This document shows positions 59,918 to 64,000 of a stretch of 64,000 nucleotides of DNA, one piece after another. A program made the position numbers and the translations under genes. How positions within the stretch are numbered: the first letter of the stretch is position 1; each line of letters opens with the position of its first letter. The stretch is taken from positions 1,736,001-1,800,000 of the forward strand of contig NZ_CP111108.1 of NCBI RefSeq assembly GCF_026314295.1, in the 5' to 3' direction. The stretch comes from Caproicibacterium sp. BJN0003. GTDB lineage: Bacteria; Bacillota; Clostridia; Oscillospirales; Acutalibacteraceae. The notes beneath the pieces are model-generated. The model was not told the DNA's origin. It ran no database searches and saw only the letters and a program-made list of their open reading frames with translations.

Positions 59918-60340
59918 TTATTCCGTTTTTTCCTGCAGCAGATCGGAGAGCACTTCGCTGTGGGACCGGCGTTTCGCTGTGGCCGTCCCGAGCAGACCGA
60001 CGCAAGAATAATCTCGGTAATGCGTTTTGTAATAGCGGGCTGCGTCTTTATCTTCCATGGCAGCTCGGTATTCCTCCGCATACTGTTCCCATTGGATCCA
60101 ATGCTTGATATAGCGGTCCAGCAGATCCGGATCGGGTGCAAAGAAGCGGTCGTGAATATAGGCGGCATGGCAGATCTGAGGCACGAAATACGCAAGGTCG
60201 CCCTTTTTTGTAAATCCGCAGAGCTGCGATTCGTTTTTGAGACGGATATCCAGCACAAGGTCCGCCCGCATGCCCAATATTTTTTCAAAGAACTGCTCTG
60301 CCGTCGTCTGGTAAGCGCTGAGGGTGAAGAACTTGCTCAT
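59918..60340 (-). CDS. DUF488 family protein
   Basis: A 140-residue protein: TLSAYQTTAEQFFEKILGMR, LVLDIRLKNESQLCGFTKKG, FVPQICHAAYIHDRFFAPDP then RYIKHWIQWEQYAEEYRAAM. These are the DUF488 blocks (VDIR.....S...GF.....). The family may be nucleases or DNA-associated proteins of unknown role. Convergent with the ferredoxin gene. Confidence 0.85.
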   Translation of the reverse strand: MSKFFTLSAYQTTAEQFFEKILGMRADLVLDIRLKNESQLCGFTKKGDLAYFVPQICHAAYIHDRFFAPDPDLLDRYIKHWIQWEQYAEEYRAAMEDKDAARYYKTHYRDYSCVGLLGTATAKRRSHSEVLSDLLQEKTE

Positions 60341-60480
60341 TTGGCCCCCTCCATTTCAACTCCATTATATCACTAAAAATAGGTTTCGAGGTTGCGTATG
60401 CAACGTCAATAGGAGAAATAGTTTTCGAAGTCATAGGAAGGCATATCATCAATCAATATAACTTCCGTAGGATACGGCCT

Positions 60481-60755
60481 ATGGCGGCGCTTCTGGTTTT
60501 AATGCTTTTCCCCTTTTGTCTGCTGGCGGCCAGAGAACCGCTGTCCGTCTTTCAAATAGCCGTTCTATTCCCGGTCATCCCTTGTTTTTTATCCGTTACC
60601 TTTATCTTGCGGCGCAGGTGGGTGATTGTGTTATATACCGCGTCTTCTTTGCTTCTTGTCGCGCTATCCCGTATAGGCTCAATCCCCCTTGCATACCTCC
60701 TATTCCTTTTGGTGATCAATTGGGCATCCATGGTTGTTCCCCAAAGGATGACAAA
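60481..60755 (+). pseudogene. Possible membrane-protein fragment cut by the type I RM locus
   Basis: From an ATG at 60481 (the frame is open further upstream as FEVIGRHIINQYNFRRIRP) four hydrophobic segments follow: AALLVLMLFPFCLLA, VFQIAVLFPVIPCFLSVTFI, WVIVLYTASSLLLVALSRI and IPLAYLLFLLVINWASMVV. The spacing looks like a true polytopic protein. Past about 60,756 the frame becomes antisense of the hsdS fragment. It may instead be a chance hydrophobic frame. Confidence 0.35.
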
Positions 60756-60923
60756 GTTTAGCTCTGCAATTTTTATAACGGGTTTTCCAACATCAGAAAA
60801 GTTAATATCCTTAAATGCTAATCCATTTTTCCATTTTGCCAGATCGTATAATGATCTGCGTTTCCAATCGTTACAAAAGTCTGGTTCATACAAAAGTTTT
60901 CCCTTTTGATCTTCAAACTTCAT
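60756..60923 (-). pseudogene. hsdS: N-terminal fragment of a type I specificity subunit
   Basis: From the ATG at 60923, MKFEDQKGKLLYEPDFCNDW, KRRSLYDLAKWKNGLAFKDI and NFSDVGKPVIKIAEL match the start of an HsdS target-recognition domain. After KIAEL homology ends, although the frame stays open to 60,552. It overlaps the hsdM stop by 11 bases, the native hsdM-hsdS arrangement, and is cut after about 56 codons. Confidence 0.7.
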
Positions 60924-62409
60924 ATCCAATCGCCCCCAGTCTCTTGCAGATTTCATTCTCCAGCTCGTGGCTCTGACGGAACATCCCGGACAACTCGCCG
61001 GTAAGCTGGGTCATCTTCTCATCAAAGGGTTCGCCGTCGTCTTCCTGCTCCTCCATACCCACATAGCGCCCCGGGGTAAGGATGTAATCCTGGGCCCGAA
61101 CCTCGCCCAGCGCAGCGGATTTGCAGAAACCCTGCTGGTCCTCATAGTCCGGCTTGTCGTCCCGCCAGTTGTGGTAAGTGTCGCAGACCGTCTGGATTTC
61201 CTCGTCGGACAACTCCCGGTGTTTGCGGTCAATCATGGTGCCCAGTTTGCGGGCATCGATAAACAGCAGCTTTTCCCGGCGATTTTCCCGCTTTCGGGAG
61301 AGGAACCACAGGCAGGCGGGAATGGTGACATTGTAAAAAAGGTTGGGCGGCAGGGTGATGATGCAATCCACAAGGCCCGCCTCAATGATATTTTTTCTGA
61401 TTTCCGCCTCAGCAGTTGTGGTCGTGCTCATGGAACCGTTGGCTAGAACGAAGCCCGCCACACCTCTGGGAGAGAGCTTGCTGATGATATGCTCGATCCA
61501 AGCGTAGTTGGCATTACCCGCCGGTGGCATTCCGTATTTCCAGCGCACGTCCTCGGTGAGATTGGGCGCTCCCCAGTCTTTAATGTTAAAGGGCGGGTTT
61601 GCCAGCACGAAGTCGGCTTTCAGCAGCTTGTGCTGGTCGTTTCCAAATGTGTCCGCATTTTCCTTGCCCAAGTCGCCGTCAATACCACGGATGGCAAGGT
61701 TCATCTTACACAGCCGCCAGGTTTCCGCAATGGATTCCTGCCCATAGATGTGAATTTTATCCAGTCTGCCCTCGTGTGCCTGCACAAATTTTGCAGACTG
61801 CACGAACATCCCGCCGCTGCCACAGCAAGGGTCGTACACACGGCCCTCAAAAGGTTCGATCATGCCGACCAGCAGCTTGACGATGGAAGGCGGCGTGTAA
61901 TACTCCCCCTCAGTGGAACCAAAATGCCCCAGAAAATATTCATACACACGGCCCAACACGTCCTGAGCCCTTGCCTTTTTTCCTCCCAAGTTAAAGGAAA
62001 ACAGATCCACCAGCTCGCCCAGCACCTGCTTGTTGATTTCCGCCCGGGCGTAAGTCTTTGGCAGTACGCCCTTGAGGGTGGTGTTCTCACGTTCGATGGC
62101 CACCATGGCATCGTCTATGATCTGCCCGATGGTAGGCAACTTAGCACTTTCTTTAATGAATTTCCACCGGGCAGATGGCGGAACAAAAAACACGTTTTTC
62201 TCGGCGTAGGCATCCCGGTCTTCCTCAAAACCTTCGCCCTCGACCACCAAGTCTTGATATCGCTCGTCAAAGCTGTCAGAGATATATTTTAGGAAAATAA
62301 GCCCCAGCACCACATTGCCGTATTCGCTGTCCTTTACGCCCATGCGACCCCGCATTTTGTCTGCCATTTCCCAGAGTTGATTTTCAAAGCCTAATGTCAC
62401 TTCTGCCAT
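60913..62409 (-). CDS. hsdM: Type I restriction-modification methyltransferase subunit
   Basis: A 498-residue N6-adenine methyltransferase. An N-terminal HsdM_N helical domain (ENQLWEMADKMRGRMGVKDS, LGLIFLKYISDSFDERYQDL), the SAM motif VYDPCCGSGGMFVQSAKFV, catalytic FVLANPPFNIKDWG, and the C-terminal RKLGTMIDRKHRELSDEEIQ block. It needs an S subunit for targeting; the adjacent hsdS is truncated, leaving the upstream S-like fusion as the only candidate here. The start at 62409 follows GGAGG. Confidence 0.95.
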   Translation of the reverse strand: MAEVTLGFENQLWEMADKMRGRMGVKDSEYGNVVLGLIFLKYISDSFDERYQDLVVEGEGFEEDRDAYAEKNVFFVPPSARWKFIKESAKLPTIGQIIDDAMVAIERENTTLKGVLPKTYARAEINKQVLGELVDLFSFNLGGKKARAQDVLGRVYEYFLGHFGSTEGEYYTPPSIVKLLVGMIEPFEGRVYDPCCGSGGMFVQSAKFVQAHEGRLDKIHIYGQESIAETWRLCKMNLAIRGIDGDLGKENADTFGNDQHKLLKADFVLANPPFNIKDWGAPNLTEDVRWKYGMPPAGNANYAWIEHIISKLSPRGVAGFVLANGSMSTTTTAEAEIRKNIIEAGLVDCIITLPPNLFYNVTIPACLWFLSRKRENRREKLLFIDARKLGTMIDRKHRELSDEEIQTVCDTYHNWRDDKPDYEDQQGFCKSAALGEVRAQDYILTPGRYVGMEEQEDDGEPFDEKMTQLTGELSGMFRQSHELENEICKRLGAIGYEV

Positions 62410-62422
62410 ATTGCCGTTCCTC

Positions 62423-63994
62423 CTATATCATCTCATCATATAATTTGTTTTTCTGCTCTTGCAACCGCTGTTCCGCTTGCGCCACTGTTTGACGGTAATG
62501 TGTGAGCTCGACTTCGTAGAATTCTGTCAATTTTCTCTGCCTGTCCAGAGGAAGAAGCGGAATTTCCAGTTCCATAATGTCTGTATGGTTGATGTTCATA
62601 ATCGTCACGCCGCGCTGAAAGCTCTTGACCATCACCTGACCTGTAGGGCTGTCCAGAAACATCTGGATGAACGCCGGAAGTATCTGCCCTTTGCTCCGGA
62701 TGACAATGATGTTTGCGGATGCAATTGTAATGTCTTCCTGCTTCCGGAACAGGGCGGATTTGATAGCCGTTCCCCTACAGGAGAGTATTACATCGCCGTC
62801 TTGCAGCTCATAACGCTTTATTTTGCGTTCATCCTCCGCAATGGTGTCCAGACCCTCGTAGTCGATTACGCCGTTTTCTATATTGCCGATGTTCAGCACG
62901 GCAATCTCTCCTGGCACGGCGTCTTTTTTCAGGATCGATTTTCCGCGAAACACCTCAGCCACCTCGCCGAGTTTGACCTTTGGCGTATCAGATTTCTTGA
63001 ACCGTGCGATATTCCGATCGTCCTCCGAGAGCAGCAATTCAATGCGCCAGTCGCCATGTACCCGGAACTTCTTAGTCGGGATCGCTTTAGGGTGATAGGG
63101 TGCAAGCGCATCCTTTTTCACTTTCAGCTCTCCAATGCTAACAGTCGCTGTTTCCTGTCCGGTAATCGACAGCAGATAGGTTTTGATGGCAGTCCACGGC
63201 CGGAATGTTCCGTCAGGCAGAATATAGAGCGATTCCACGTTCCGCGTATCCGCAATCTGCCGACGCAATTTTTCATAACCGCCGGACGCAAAGGTAAGCT
63301 TCGCCGGAGTGATGAAGTCCATCGTACCTGTCGAGGTCATAAGGCCCAGCAGATTTTCCAGTGCTACGCCATCATAATCCTGCGTCAAAAAAGCATTGGC
63401 TTCCGCTCCGACTCTCCCTCCAAATGCCGGTAGGCAGAAAATATAGTCATAGCTCTGCGATGTTTTCGGCAGAGCCGAATAGATGGAAATAAAACGAACA
63501 TCAACCGCCGAGTTTCCTTCAAACAGCAACCGTAGCAAAATCTCAAATGGGTGGAGTTGTGTGGTAAGCGTTACCTTTCCGGGACACGCCGCTACAAGCT
63601 CTGTCAGCCCGTTCAGGTGCCGTTCAGCATCGGTAATCAGCACTGTTTCTGGGGCAAGAGCGGTAATTCGTTTTTGGATATACTGAGTCAGAAGCGTTGG
63701 TGTGATCACCTCTCCGCTTCTGTCATTTTCATAAATGGACTTGGTAAACTCACCGAGATCTATCTCTTTCAAAGCGTCATAAATATCCCGAAAGTCATTT
63801 CTGTCAGCAGGAAAGAAGCCCAGCGTCTCTTCTGTTTTCTGTTTCATGATGGAAAACAGCTCGCTGGTAGTCTCATTTCCCCGCACAGCTTTTTTAGTAA
63901 GCGCAACACGCAGGGCTTCTGTCAACAGCTGGTCACGGGATGTGATCTGGCGCTGATAAAGAACTGCCAGAGCACTTTGGATATCGTTATTCAA
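62423..63994 (-). CDS. Methylase-like/specificity-subunit fusion of a type I system
   Basis: A 523-residue two-part protein. Residues about 1-300 resemble the N6-methylase fold, with an HsdM_N-like start (ALAVLYQRQITSRDQLLTEA) and YDYIFCLPAFGGRVGAEA where the catalytic NPPF/Y loop should be, here LPAF; the SAM-binding glycine loop is not visible. Residues about 335-523 form one S-type target-recognition domain (VKLGEVAEVFRGKSILKKDA, DGDVILSCRGTAIKSALFRK, PLLPLDRQRKLTEFYEVELT) and a coiled coil. The first codon is a TTG at 63994 and the frame is open to the window edge, so the N-terminus may lie outside. Confidence 0.8.
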   Translation of the reverse strand: MNNDIQSALAVLYQRQITSRDQLLTEALRVALTKKAVRGNETTSELFSIMKQKTEETLGFFPADRNDFRDIYDALKEIDLGEFTKSIYENDRSGEVITPTLLTQYIQKRITALAPETVLITDAERHLNGLTELVAACPGKVTLTTQLHPFEILLRLLFEGNSAVDVRFISIYSALPKTSQSYDYIFCLPAFGGRVGAEANAFLTQDYDGVALENLLGLMTSTGTMDFITPAKLTFASGGYEKLRRQIADTRNVESLYILPDGTFRPWTAIKTYLLSITGQETATVSIGELKVKKDALAPYHPKAIPTKKFRVHGDWRIELLLSEDDRNIARFKKSDTPKVKLGEVAEVFRGKSILKKDAVPGEIAVLNIGNIENGVIDYEGLDTIAEDERKIKRYELQDGDVILSCRGTAIKSALFRKQEDITIASANIIVIRSKGQILPAFIQMFLDSPTGQVMVKSFQRGVTIMNINHTDIMELEIPLLPLDRQRKLTEFYEVELTHYRQTVAQAEQRLQEQKNKLYDEMI

Positions 63995-64000
63995 GCAGTA

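Overview
The window looks like the chromosome of an anaerobic, spore-forming low-to-mid GC Firmicute (class Clostridia, probably near the Oscillospiraceae/Ruminococcaceae). Pointers are a YpeB-type germination protein, a GlnK/GlnL-type glutamine sensor beside gdhA, an Fe-S aldo/keto reductase, an iron alcohol dehydrogenase, flavodiiron/RIC stress genes and several clostridial serine recombinases. I cannot name the species.

Layout. (1) 1-17,500 is ordinary AT-rich chromosome: gdhA (cut by the window edge) behind a GlnK/GlnL-type two-component system, a HAD phosphatase, a DUF218 membrane protein, an aldo/keto reductase, an HD hydrolase, an AGCS symporter, an iron alcohol dehydrogenase, ypeB, murD, a tightly coupled M42 peptidase pair with an acetyltransferase, a methionine-gamma-lyase-like PLP enzyme and tRNA-Leu(UAG). 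(2) 17,550-25,475 is an integrative-element remnant: a large serine recombinase, TnpW-like protein, XRE regulator with a large inverted-repeat operator, a sigma-like factor, a cyclic-di-GMP-I riboswitch, and a lower-GC cadmium/zinc resistance cargo (cadA, tetR, arsR). No conjugation genes are left. (3) 25,527-27,828 is a broken defence patch: the C-terminal part of a type III restriction enzyme and a TIR-domain gene without its 5' end. (4) 27,841-37,089 holds two homologous recombination modules facing tail to tail, each HTH/zinc protein, SHOCT-like small protein, recombinase A and recombinase B; the left copy also carries a third recombinase and a partner protein. (5) 37,309-52,040 is a defective prophage, all on the minus strand: lysin remnant, holin, head genes, terminase, small early genes, a methyltransferase, HNH proteins, a frameshifted SNF2 helicase, VRR-NUC and a primase cut off at its N terminus. 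The whole tail module is missing.

(6) 52,285-54,199 carries a frameshifted MFS efflux gene with its MarR regulator. (7) 54,426-59,834 is a GC-rich nitrosative/oxidative stress cluster: flavodiiron protein, small GNAT, Crp/Fnr regulator, RIC di-iron repair protein, DUF1858, DUF438-hemerythrin-PAS, cupin and ferredoxin. Near-identical FNR-like boxes precede fprA and ric at the class II activator position, so the Crp/Fnr protein encoded between them is the natural candidate regulator. (8) 59,918-64,000 has a DUF488 protein, a recombination junction, and a type I restriction-modification locus with hsdM, a truncated hsdS and an unusual methylase-like/S-subunit fusion at the window edge.

The parts most worth a second look are the twin recombinase modules and their third recombinase, the FNR-box NO-stress regulon, the c-di-GMP riboswitch inside an integrative-element remnant, and the methylase-like/specificity fusion. 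All assignments come from reading sequence and translations by eye; no database search was run.
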